60,187 bases of DNA from JBBQWR01 sp038210495 (GTDB taxonomy: Bacteria > Planctomycetota > Planctomycetia > Pirellulales > DATAWG01). The notes under the pieces are model-generated. The model saw only the letters and a program-made list of their open reading frames with translations, was not told the DNA's origin and made no database searches. Both the position numbers and the translations under genes were made by a program. Below are positions 53,573-60,187 of the stretch, one piece after another; position 1 is the stretch's first letter; the number at the start of each line of letters is the position of its first letter. The stretch is from positions 1-60,187 of the forward strand of contig JBBQWR010000036.1 in assembly GCA_038210495.1 (NCBI GenBank). Reading direction: 5' to 3'.

Positions 53573-54706
53573 TCACGCCATCGCAGCTTTGGCGACTTCG
53601 GGGATAAAAACGGCTTCGGCCGCCTCGCTCATCTTGTCGGCCAACTGGATATACCGCAGCGTCGTGCTAAACGACTTGTGCCGCATCTTCTTTTGCAGCA
53701 GCGGCCCGGACATTCTCGCTACGTTAAACGTCGCATAGCCCCGGCGTAGAGCGTGGAACCCGTACAAGTGGCAACAGCTCGTGCATTCGTGCCGATCGGC
53801 GTAGGGGCAAATCAGGTGGACGCCAGCCGCCTCTTGTATCTTGTGGAACGCCAGCCAGAGTCGCCGCTCGGATAGCGGCCAGTGGAACACGAAAGCCCCA
53901 AAGCCTCGAATCAGCCTCAGGTGGTCGATTACCACGCCCGGCAGCCGGTCCAGGTCATCCCGCCCGCCTTTGTTCGTCGCCGCTCGCGTGATGACGGCGC
54001 CGGTCTCCAAATTGACGTCTTCCCACTTGAGCGACAATATTTCCTCGATTCGCCAGCCGGTTCCGATGGCGAACATCATTAGCGCCCGCCACCAGTCGCC
54101 GGCCGAAAACCCTTGCTTGCTCGGCGCCGTCGCTGTATCGCACTTGGCGAAAATCGCTTGGAAGTTCTCCGCGGTGATAACGTGGCCGATTCGGCTCTCT
54201 TCTCGGACCATGCGAAACTTCGGCGATTTGACCACGTAGCCCCACTCGGCAGCGACGCGGATTGCCGCTTTCAAGTGCCGTAGGTCTTTGTTGATCGTCG
54301 CCGCCGATACCTTGGAACCTGCCTTAATGCCACGGTCGGCAGTTCGCTTGGAGATAAAACTATCGATCGCCGCCGTGGTGATCGTGGCCACCCTGCCCGG
54401 CTTGCAGTGCTTCTCAAAACAATCCAGCGATTGCCTCATCACGGCTTGGCTGCGCGGGGCCAGCCGGGGGAGAATCTTCTTTTCAAATTCCTCGCGGAAC
54501 GATTTCCAGTCTTTGCGGCTCTTGTTTTGATACGTGCCGGACGCGAGTTGCCCCTCGATCATCCGTTGGTGTTTTTCAGCGACACTCTTGGCGCCCACGC
54601 GCTTTGACTTTCGCTTGCCATCCGGGTCGATCCAGCCGACCGACCACGGCGCCGAGCCGCCCAGCTTCTGCTTCTGGCGAAAATCTTGGAATAGCCAAGC
54701 TTTCAT
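53573..54706 (-). CDS. tyrosine recombinase/integrase adjacent to tRNA-Cys
   Basis: This 377-residue protein is an intact tyrosine recombinase. An N-terminal arm-binding-like part precedes the SAM-like core-binding domain (about residues 65-165). The catalytic domain then has the box I arginine in TGWRIEEILSLKWED, H-x-x-R in GFHALRRGYAT, a second His in KKMRHKSFSTT and the nucleophile Tyr in LRYIQLADKMSE. A Cys/His cluster (CPYADRHECTSCCH) just before box II is unusual and may bind zinc. The gene ends close to tRNA-Cys and is transcribed towards it, the standard layout for an integrase of a tRNA-targeted element. Confidence 0.92.
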   Translation of the reverse strand: MKAWLFQDFRQKQKLGGSAPWSVGWIDPDGKRKSKRVGAKSVAEKHQRMIEGQLASGTYQNKSRKDWKSFREEFEKKILPRLAPRSQAVMRQSLDCFEKHCKPGRVATITTAAIDSFISKRTADRGIKAGSKVSAATINKDLRHLKAAIRVAAEWGYVVKSPKFRMVREESRIGHVITAENFQAIFAKCDTATAPSKQGFSAGDWWRALMMFAIGTGWRIEEILSLKWEDVNLETGAVITRAATNKGGRDDLDRLPGVVIDHLRLIRGFGAFVFHWPLSERRLWLAFHKIQEAAGVHLICPYADRHECTSCCHLYGFHALRRGYATFNVARMSGPLLQKKMRHKSFSTTLRYIQLADKMSEAAEAVFIPEVAKAAMA

Positions 54707-54858
54707 CGCGATACCCTCGATTCGTTGCTGTCGGTTGAAATACGGATGCGAGATTTGCGCCCTAACGAGCGCCGACGGGTTGGTTGGTGGTTTGATACCT
54801 TCGACAAACCCCGGCCCGGCCGCGTTCGCAGCGGCTAGGCCGGGTAACGGATGATCCG

Positions 54859-55368
54859 CTAGATTCGCGACTTAACTTGCTGCCAAATATCCATCGCCCC
54901 CGCCGCAAATCCACGGAGATAGTCGCGGTCGTCAATGACGTTGTCTTGCCAGAAGCTCGCCGCGAGATTGCGATCCTCACCGGTTCCGAGAATTTCAAAA
55001 GCGAACAACTGGCCAATACTAAACGCCGAGTTGTTGCCATCGACCCACGACTCAAAATCGATGCCGTCAAGAAATCGCGATAGGCGATTAAGCTGTGATG
55101 GGCTTGCTTCATCGCTTGCCCAACTGCGTCCGGCGGTCACTCCCTCGGTATAGGCTTCGGTGCCCTCTTCTAATTTTGCGGCCCGCAATCGCTGAATGAC
55201 GTCGTCCATGTTCTTTTTCTCCTTTTTAGTGGCGATTTCGCCCAACTTCATTTCAAAAGCCGCGCAGGCGAGGGTGGACCAATTCACATCCTCTTTGGTT
55301 TTGTCCATGCGCCGCTTCAGATCGGCCGGAACGTAAATCGACACACGATTTCCACTTGTCGCTGCCAC
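54859..55368 (-). CDS. ribbon-helix-helix-containing protein of the integrative element
   Basis: The product is 169 residues. The N-terminal part RVSIYVPADLKRRMDKT followed by NWSTLACAAFEMKL has the strand-helix-helix pattern of ribbon-helix-helix DNA-binding proteins. The C-terminal about 110 residues are helical and unfamiliar (EEGTEAYTEGVTAGRSWASD, DYLRGFAAGAMDIWQQV). The GTG start at 55368 has GGAGG eight bases upstream, although the frame is open to 55518. It lies 31 bases after the predicted transcription start of a near-consensus promoter that overlaps a palindrome, so negative self-control is likely. It sits upstream of the integrase. Confidence 0.75.
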   Translation of the reverse strand: MAATSGNRVSIYVPADLKRRMDKTKEDVNWSTLACAAFEMKLGEIATKKEKKNMDDVIQRLRAAKLEEGTEAYTEGVTAGRSWASDEASPSQLNRLSRFLDGIDFESWVDGNNSAFSIGQLFAFEILGTGEDRNLAASFWQDNVIDDRDYLRGFAAGAMDIWQQVKSRI

Positions 55369-55395
55369 TGATCTTTCCTCCAAGTGATGCCCTGC

Positions 55396-55433
55396 GATGC
55401 GCATAAATATACGCATATCGTGCGCACTGTCAA
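55396..55433 (-). promoter_or_regulatory. near-consensus sigma-70 promoter overlapping a palindromic operator
   Basis: On the minus strand TTGACA (55433-55428) and TATATT (55411-55406) are separated by 16 bases, with the -35 perfect and the -10 one base off consensus. A dyad ATGCG...CGCAT (within 55396-55419) covers the -10 region. The position, just before the ribbon-helix-helix gene, suits an autorepressor operator. Confidence 0.7.
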
Positions 55434-55514
55434 TGGGATGGAAAAATAAAAGCCGACCCGGCCGCAATCGTGACGGCCGGGCCGGGCGCCGCGTTCTACT
55501 CGCGACTTCATCGG

Positions 55515-55982
55515 TCACACGCCTCGTCTTGACGAAAAGCCCACGGTCGCGGCCACGAGCCGCTTGATCGAATCTACGTCACCCTTAACGAGCGAAGACC
55601 ACGCCCGGTGATCGTCGCTGAAGCCCGTCGACAGCACGGGCGCGCCGGTGGCCTCGATTGCCGATAGGATGCGCTGGCGGTCATCGCATGGGGTGTAGCG
55701 GTAACCGTAGACAATCACGATGCCCGCGCGGAGTTCGGCGGCGCCTGCTGATCGCTGACGTCGCCAAGAGTTCGGGAATTCATCCTCGGTCCCGTGGCGC
55801 TCCAAGTGAGCCAACAGGCCGGCCGCGTTCTGGAGTCGCTCCGGGCCTCGCCATTGGATCCATTCGTCGGCCGGCATATCGTCCATCCACTGGTCATCAT
55901 CCGCCCCGTCGATGGACGGAAGGGGCAGCGTGGCCACGACTAGCGCGGTCGCCAGGGTCGAAAACATTTTGCGTCGGTTCAC
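55515..55982 (-). CDS. small exported protein of the integrative element, unknown
   Basis: This 155-residue protein has a short basic N-terminus and a hydrophobic stretch (MFSTLATALVVATLPLPSI) typical of a signal peptide; the mature part is acidic then mixed (DDDQWMDDMPADEWIQW, GAPVLSTGFSDDHRAWSSLV). No family is recognised. Its ATG overlaps the stop of the upstream integrase by four bases (ATGA), so it is translated with it. Secretion of an element-encoded protein is odd and may point to a membrane-associated role. Confidence 0.55.
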   Translation of the reverse strand: MNRRKMFSTLATALVVATLPLPSIDGADDDQWMDDMPADEWIQWRGPERLQNAAGLLAHLERHGTEDEFPNSWRRQRSAGAAELRAGIVIVYGYRYTPCDDRQRILSAIEATGAPVLSTGFSDDHRAWSSLVKGDVDSIKRLVAATVGFSSRRGV

Positions 55983-57319
55983 GTGGCGCCCCCTTCCACG
56001 GCCACGTGGCCGATGCGGAGCGTAGGGACGAACACGGGCTCGGGCGGAAGGGGGATGTTCTTACCGACGATCCGATCCACGCGGTAAGCGGTCTCGAAAA
56101 GCCCGGCCGATCGATGGCCAAGATGGTTGCGACCGCCGCCCGATAGTTGACGTTCAACCTCGCTTGACGAGCCCCGTCGAATGTATTTCGTCGTGCCGCC
56201 CAGGCCGGCTTGCCGCGCGAGTAATTTGAATTCGCGGTAGTAATCCCGCTGATCTGTCCACAATGGGAAACACAACTTGCGCGACGGGCCACTTGCCATG
56301 AGCCGATCAATCGCAGCCACAGCGCCCGCTGGCAACAGGCGGTCAATGGCATCGCCCGTTTTGTGCATGACGAGTGATAGCCGTCCTGCGCCAGTGTCAT
56401 CCGTGCGAATCCATTCCCGCTCGATTCGCAGCAGATCGCCCAATCTCAATCCAGTGGCCCATGCCGCGAGCAGGAACGCCACGAACCACAGCCGCCGCTC
56501 GATTCCGTTTTGGGGAAACACTCCCGGCTCAATGTCGGCCGTCCGCAAGAGCTTGGCCATTTGATCGGCGTCGTATCCTTCGATGATCCGTCGCGGTCTC
56601 TTGATTGGCCGGACCTTTCGCGGATATTCGGCGAGCAATCCAGAATCGTAGGCGTATCGCCACAGCATTAGGACGGTCCGTCGATAGCCGTGCGCCGTCT
56701 CGCGGCTGACCTGCTCCACGAGGCTAAAGAGCCAGGCATTCACATTCGCGGTCGTCAAATCGCCAACCGTCGCGGGTCGATTGAGACTCCGCTCGAAACT
56801 GGTGACGGCCGAACGATATGCCTTATCGATGGACGTGCGCGAAACGTCATGCGACACGGCATAGTGGCGGAAAAGGAATTGCACGAGCAAGGTTTCCGTT
56901 GTCGCCGGATTCGCCGGGGCTGCGGCCTCCTTGACGGGCGGAATTCCGTGCCGCCGCTCGCGTGGCTCATTCACGGGAATTCGAGCCATTCCCACGAGCT
57001 TGGCCGAATGCCGCCGCTTGAGCGCCGCGACTTGGAGCTTGTCGCCGGCCACGTCGCCACGAGCATGAGCAAATCGCCAAATCGACACGAGCCGTTGGCA
57101 GTTCCACGTCGCCGTGTTCCGGCTTCGGCCTTGCCGAACAATGAACCGCCAGAGCGCGGAAATCGCGGAGTCGCTCAGGTCGGCTAAAGTCGGGTCGCGC
57201 TTGAGCGATGCCGCGAGCCAGCGGACCGAACGACGAATCACGTCCAAGCCGCTGGCGGCGAGTCCCTCACTCCGTTTGATTGGGACATAAACGGTGTCGA
57301 AGTAATCGAGCAACTTCAT
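55979..57319 (-). CDS. second tyrosine recombinase of the element, atypical
   Basis: This 446-residue protein is longer than most integrases, with two SAM-like core-binding regions (about residues 1-100 and 140-235) before the catalytic domain. Box I is TGLRLGDLLRIEREW and the beta-2/3 lysine is in VMHKTGD. The usual H-x-x-R appears as KYIRRGSSSEV, so the histidine is replaced by lysine. The last box is GHRSAGLFETAYRVDRI with His and the nucleophile Tyr. It may be active with altered chemistry or have become a directionality or excision partner of the first integrase. It forms a coupled operon with the genes on both sides through four-base overlaps. Confidence 0.82.
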   Translation of the reverse strand: MKLLDYFDTVYVPIKRSEGLAASGLDVIRRSVRWLAASLKRDPTLADLSDSAISALWRFIVRQGRSRNTATWNCQRLVSIWRFAHARGDVAGDKLQVAALKRRHSAKLVGMARIPVNEPRERRHGIPPVKEAAAPANPATTETLLVQFLFRHYAVSHDVSRTSIDKAYRSAVTSFERSLNRPATVGDLTTANVNAWLFSLVEQVSRETAHGYRRTVLMLWRYAYDSGLLAEYPRKVRPIKRPRRIIEGYDADQMAKLLRTADIEPGVFPQNGIERRLWFVAFLLAAWATGLRLGDLLRIEREWIRTDDTGAGRLSLVMHKTGDAIDRLLPAGAVAAIDRLMASGPSRKLCFPLWTDQRDYYREFKLLARQAGLGGTTKYIRRGSSSEVERQLSGGGRNHLGHRSAGLFETAYRVDRIVGKNIPLPPEPVFVPTLRIGHVAVEGGAT

Positions 57320-57630
57320 ATGCCACCCCCTTCCGCTTGACGACGGAGCATCGACCGGCGGCTATTGGGGTTGGGCAATTGCTGGCGACTGTCGGGTGAA
57401 CCGTAGGCCAGCGTCTTCAGGGCTCGAATCGTGAATGCCCATGTGCCGATCGGATTCTCGTGCATCCGGTCGCGGTTGTAGCTCTTGGCGACTTCAATGG
57501 CGATGCCCAGCGGCAATCGCCTCGAATAAAACCGGGCCTCGGTGAACGTCGGGGGAAGATGAAACACTCGGCTTGGCCGCCAGTCGGCGGGAACCGTCAC
57601 CAGAATGACGGCGTGATACGGCTTGCCCAT
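57316..57630 (-). CDS. small hypothetical protein of the integrative element
   Basis: This 104-residue protein begins KPYHAVILVTVPADWRP and has FYSRRLPLGIAIEVAKSYNR in the middle. It is strongly basic, with no membrane helix and no recognised family. Its stop overlaps the start of the atypical integrase by four bases, so it is the first gene of a coupled operon with it. A helper of recombination is possible but is only suggested by position. Confidence 0.55.
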   Translation of the reverse strand: MGKPYHAVILVTVPADWRPSRVFHLPPTFTEARFYSRRLPLGIAIEVAKSYNRDRMHENPIGTWAFTIRALKTLAYGSPDSRQQLPNPNSRRSMLRRQAEGGGI

Positions 57631-57671
57631 GATGGTAAGCCCTTTCTTCCGCGCGGTGAGCGCAGCAAAAA

Positions 57672-57749
57672 ACCGCAGCCCTCGTCAACCGTTGGTAAGA
57701 TGCCGATGAGAGCATCCGCGCCGAAGCGCCAGTTGACGAGGGTTGCGGT
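57672..57749. repeat. 18-bp inverted repeat upstream of the second integrase operon
   Basis: ACCGCAGCCCTCGTCAAC (57672-57689) is the reverse complement, with one mismatch, of 57732-57749, leaving a 42-nt loop. It lies just upstream of the operon beginning at 57630 and may be a regulatory or recombination site. Confidence 0.75.
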
Positions 57750-57890
57750 CCTTTGGACGTGCATAAAGAATCTCATCGAAAAGCCAATGCGGGCTATCGG
57801 GCGGCGTTACCACACGCCTTTCCGACGCTTGCAGTATGCCCCGTCGAACGTCCGGTTGTCAACGCGGGATTTGAGCCGGCCAAAATCGGT

Positions 57891-58171
57891 AAGTGTTGCA
57901 CGATGCGACACTTTTCGGGCTGACTCCACGCTGGTAGCACCGCCATTCGGATAATTTCAAGCTTGCACGATGACAACTTGATTTTTGCTGACTCCGCAAC
58001 CGTTCAAAGTCTCACAACGGGACTTAGCGCTCGCACGATGCGAGCGCTTGAATGTCGATTGATTCCGCCTGTCGCATCGTGCGACCGGCGCCGTCGATTT
58101 CGGCGATGGCCTGCCATCGGGAGGATTGATTGCGGTTGATTCCTAATTCCGAAAGAGTCCCATCGTGGGAC
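57891..58171. repeat. cluster of five short hairpins with a CGA/TCG loop
   Basis: Hairpins are at 57891-57913 (stem AAGTGTTGCA, 10 bp with one wobble), 57958-57980 (imperfect), 58026-58048 (stem AGCGCTCGCA, 10 bp perfect), 58071-58085 (stem GTCGCA) and 58157-58171 (stem GTCCCA). The loop is always CGA, or TCG on the other strand. The stem bases change between copies but remain complementary. Confidence 0.7.
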
Positions 58172-58278
58172 ACTTTTATAGGGCGGCTTGCTTTGACGGT
58201 TGACGCCAGCATTTCTCCCGCCCGTCGGCAAGCCCACAGTCGAATCTCAGCCGCCGCGTTCTGCGCTTCGAGGCTCAT
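58024..58278 (-). CDS. small phage-type protein with helix-turn-helix-like segment
   Basis: This 84-residue protein resembles the N-terminal part of phage/element proteins of the type AAEIRLRAERRAGELL...TLADLGI: here NAAAEIRLWACRRAGEMLAS followed by GTLSELGINRNQSSRWQAIA, the latter a helix-turn-helix-like pair. Such proteins are usually 200 residues or more, so this one is probably truncated; its stop lies within a perfect hairpin. It starts with ATG at 58278, overlapping the stop of the upstream frameshifted gene by four bases, so it belonged to an operon. Confidence 0.55.
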   Translation of the reverse strand: MSLEAQNAAAEIRLWACRRAGEMLASTVKASRPIKVSHDGTLSELGINRNQSSRWQAIAEIDGAGRTMRQAESIDIQALASCER

Positions 58279-58675
58279 CGGTAGCGGCTCTGCTCCGTGA
58301 CGTCGGGACGACTCGACTGGTAGCCGCTCATCATCCCGAGCTGATAATCTGCGATCGCTTCAAAATCGATTTCATCCAGCACGTCGGCTAGGGTGCGGTC
58401 GAATTGCTCCAGCTTGATCGTCTCGACATGGGCCGCCACGTCGCGCCGCAGTTTAGCGGTAAACGTCTCCAGGGCGATGGCCGATGCGTCTCTGGCCGTT
58501 CCCGATGCTTAACCCACGTCTGGATGGCCACGTCGCGGAGGTAGCAATAACGCCATGCCGCCAGCCAGCGGAAAAGCGCCCCCGTCGCATCGTTCGGCCA
58601 TGCCATTTCGCCGCGCTCCGTGATCTGCCGACTGATCCATCCTCGCGGTTGGTAATATAGGTAGGTTTTGTTCAT
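58275..58675 (-). pseudogene. frameshifted element gene, unknown
   Basis: The first frame gives TYLYYQPRGWISRQITERGE through YLRDVAIQTWVKH, about 55 residues. The sense then continues in another frame as ASAIALETFTAKLRRDV and DVLDEIDFEAIADYQLG to a TGA at 58275, so a single-base shift near 58510 joins them into about 135 residues. The second part is rich in Asp, Glu and Leu as in a real helical protein. The ATGA overlap with the next gene supports the joined reading. It is either a recent pseudogene or a sequencing error. No function is recognised. Confidence 0.55.
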
Positions 58676-58879
58676 TGTGAACGGGCGTCCCCTATAACGC
58701 TCCAGGATGCACGCTAACGCGTTTGGGCACTTATTGGCCTATCGAGCCGTCCAGCGGCGTTTCCTCGTGACGGTGGCGCTGTCTCGCGTTTGGTTTCGTC
58801 CGGTGATGGCTTCCGGCGTTGCTCGGGCAGGGGCGAGCCAGTAGGATGCCCTCGAATCCCACCTCTTGGAGCGCCGGCC

Positions 58880-59092
58880 ATGATCCAGTTCGCCATCCTG
58901 ATCGTCTCACTGCTGGCCGGGCCTGAAACGCTCCGAGGCAAAGTCGTCTCGATAAGCGATGGCGATACGGTCCGTGTCCTAGTGGGAACGACCCAGCATA
59001 AGATTCGCTTGGCCGAGATCGATGCGCCCGAAAAGGGGCAGGCGTTCGGCAAGAATCGGCCGCCGTTTACACCAGATCGTAGCGGAGATTAG
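58880..59092 (+). pseudogene. thermonuclease (SNase-like) fragment
   Basis: The first about 60 residues match the start of a staphylococcal nuclease-like domain: a signal or hydrophobic start (MIQFAILIVSLLAG), then GKVVSISDGDTVRVLV, KIRLAEIDAPEKGQAFG, which supplies the Asp of DGDTV and the Asp of IDAPE, both at the active-site region. After QAFGK the homology ends abruptly and the frame closes 13 codons later. The catalytic Arg and Glu region and the rest of the OB-fold are missing, so it is not expected to be active. Confidence 0.65.
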
Positions 59093-59336
59093 TCGGCCAA
59101 AGCTTGGGTCGATCGCAGCCCGCGTTGTCGTTCTTATCGAGCCGCGATTCGATGCGGCGCTTGCCATCCGCGAGTCTTCGTCTTAAGTTGGTTTTCACTC
59201 GAAATCCCGCCATGGCCAACGTTTTTTGTCTTCGACAAACAAAGAATACCGCAAAACCGCCAAGGAATTTCGTTATTTCTAGAATCAATTCCCGAACTGC
59301 CTCGCCGAGTTCGCTTGATTAAGGCCTATGCCGTAA

Positions 59337-59660
59337 ATGATGATTAACATGGATCCCGAGCGTACTCGTCAAGTTCTGCGCAGCAGGAGTAGTCTATTTG
59401 CCTTACTCGGCTTTCTGGGTGTACTGCCGGCTTTGATGTCGCCGATGTTGCTGGACGACCCGCAAGCAACTAGAAACCCGGCAATTATTCTCTTGGCATT
59501 GTGCATCGGAACTTTCCCACTGAGCTGCTTCATCTCCGTCTTGGTTTCTTGGCCTCTCTATCGGCATGAGCGATACGCTGCGGCTACGTGGGTTTCCATC
59601 TTACCGGTAGCCAACTTGTTGCTAGGTGGCATGGTGGTTGGCCTTTGGAAATTTGTGTAG
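59337..59660 (+). CDS. small membrane protein, unknown
   Basis: The product is 107 residues with three hydrophobic helices (SLFALLGFLGVLPALMSPML, PAIILLALCIGTFPLSCFIS, TWVSILPVANLLLGGMVVGL). No motif or family is recognised, and the first 20 residues are basic. It is on the plus strand, opposite to the element genes, and has no obvious ribosome binding site. Membership of the integrative element is inferred only from position. Confidence 0.5.
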   Translation: MMINMDPERTRQVLRSRSSLFALLGFLGVLPALMSPMLLDDPQATRNPAIILLALCIGTFPLSCFISVLVSWPLYRHERYAAATWVSILPVANLLLGGMVVGLWKFV

Positions 59661-59729
59661 GTATGCGCTTCGAGGCCAGTAGGGGCCACGATCAGCAGGG
59701 TCCGCAGGCGGAATTGGAAGCGGGGTTTC

Positions 59730-60020
59730 ATGGGCACATTCTACCACGGCCCGGCGGTCGGTATGATGGTTGGCATGGATGCCGAAATAGCCAACCAGCA
59801 AATTGCCTTGCTTGTCGATAAGTGGTGCGAACGGCTGGAACTCGGTGCATTAGCTGACATCCTCCCATCGTGGCTAGGCAACAATGGGCTTACGGATGGC
59901 TGGGATTCGCTGGGTAAAGCGCGCCGCTCTGCGTCCGGTTCTCGGCGCCTGCCCGATGACGAGCGAGATCTCCTGAAAAAACTGTGGGTCGAAATCGACT
60001 ACGCGGTTCATAATCGCTGA
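59730..60020 (+). CDS. small soluble hypothetical protein
   Basis: The frame gives 96 residues, possibly starting at a later ATG (59775, MDAEIANQQIALLVDKW). It is acidic and helical (ALLVDKWCERLELGALADIL, PDDERDLLKKLWVEIDYAV). No family is recognised. It follows the membrane protein gene by 69 bases on the same strand. Confidence 0.45.
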   Translation: MGTFYHGPAVGMMVGMDAEIANQQIALLVDKWCERLELGALADILPSWLGNNGLTDGWDSLGKARRSASGSRRLPDDERDLLKKLWVEIDYAVHNR

Positions 60021-60130
60021 CTCGCGTTCAGCCGCCCCGAATTGGAACAGGGCGAACGCATCACAGCCTATACAAATTATCACCATGTACACTGGTTTGG
60101 GCAAGGCTGACAGCGAAGGATGGATTTCGG

Positions 60131-60149
60131 GGCGACAATTGTTGTCGCC
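60131..60149. repeat. 8-bp perfect hairpin near the window end
   Basis: GGCGACAA (60131-60138) pairs with TTGTCGCC (60142-60149) around a 3-nt TTG loop. It lies between the last ORF and the ribosome binding site of the next gene and could be part of a leader or terminator. Confidence 0.5.
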
Positions 60150-60174
60150 TGACGGAACGAATCCTTTGGTTCAT

Positions 60175-60187
60175 GGAGGTTGGTCAT
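60175..60187 (+). promoter_or_regulatory. ribosome binding site and cut start codon of a gene leaving the window
   Basis: GGAGG (60175-60179) is followed after six bases by AT at 60186-60187, the first two bases of a likely ATG whose G lies beyond the edge. A plus-strand gene therefore probably starts exactly at the window end. Confidence 0.4.

Noticed and set aside
57794..57976. 60-codon minus-strand ORF in the element
   Set aside because: It has no ribosome binding site, overlaps hairpins and has unnatural composition.

Overview
This 60 kb window is GC-rich, gene-dense bacterial chromosome. It most likely comes from the phylum Planctomycetota, probably a Pirellulales-like lineage. That assignment is an inference from gene content: a DUF1559-type prepilin, a DUF1598 protein, a tandem DUF1080 protein, a PEP-CTERM protein, an FHA/sigma-54 regulator, bacterial methanofuran-type genes, and many short palindromic repeats between genes. 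No rRNA genes or CRISPR arrays were seen. Two tRNAs are present: Ser(GGA) and Cys(GCA).

Layout. 0-18.3 kb is mostly housekeeping: the 3' end of an alpha-2-macroglobulin gene, an acyl-CoA carboxyltransferase, a primary sigma factor, an SDR oxidoreductase, 6-phosphogluconate dehydrogenase, a HAD phosphatase, a PPi-type phosphofructokinase, ruvC, a CBS protein, a DUF1080 protein, a pseudopilin, csrA, a TPR membrane protein and an RluA-type pseudouridine synthase. 18.3-23.5 kb holds a membrane protein coupled to an FHA-GAF-AAA+-Fis activator, then a DUF1598 protein. 23.5-26.3 kb is a compact mfnD-mfnF-mfnE operon for the methanofuran-like C1 carrier. 26.3-31.2 kb has a pseudopilin pair, a GH16 glycosidase and a protein whose C-terminus carries the DGA and RHR motifs of diadenylate cyclases.

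31.2-33.4 kb is a decayed integration site: tRNA-Ser lies between two broken tyrosine integrases. 33.4-36.6 kb has a membrane protein running into three tandem Uma2 genes that share a 680-bp repeat period. 36.7-40.2 kb is a ferrous iron locus (feoA-feoA-feoB-Cys-rich peptide) behind a likely Fur box. 40.3-47.2 kb has a PEP-CTERM protein, an unknown gene and an RND efflux pair. 47.4-52.7 kb is a lipid-type cluster: FabI-like, FabZ-like, two phytoene-desaturase-like flavoproteins and a secreted protein. From tRNA-Cys at 53.4 kb to the window end lies an integrative element with two tyrosine integrases, a ribbon-helix-helix gene under a near-consensus promoter, and several small, frameshifted or truncated genes.

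A recurrent theme is palindromic repeats that invade genes. One 37-nt sequence is translated in the same frame inside both FeoB and the RND permease. Another palindrome supplies the last residues and stop codon of both flavoproteins. A REP-like element supplies the C-terminal tail of the MfnD homologue. All functional calls come from reading motifs by eye; no database search was run.
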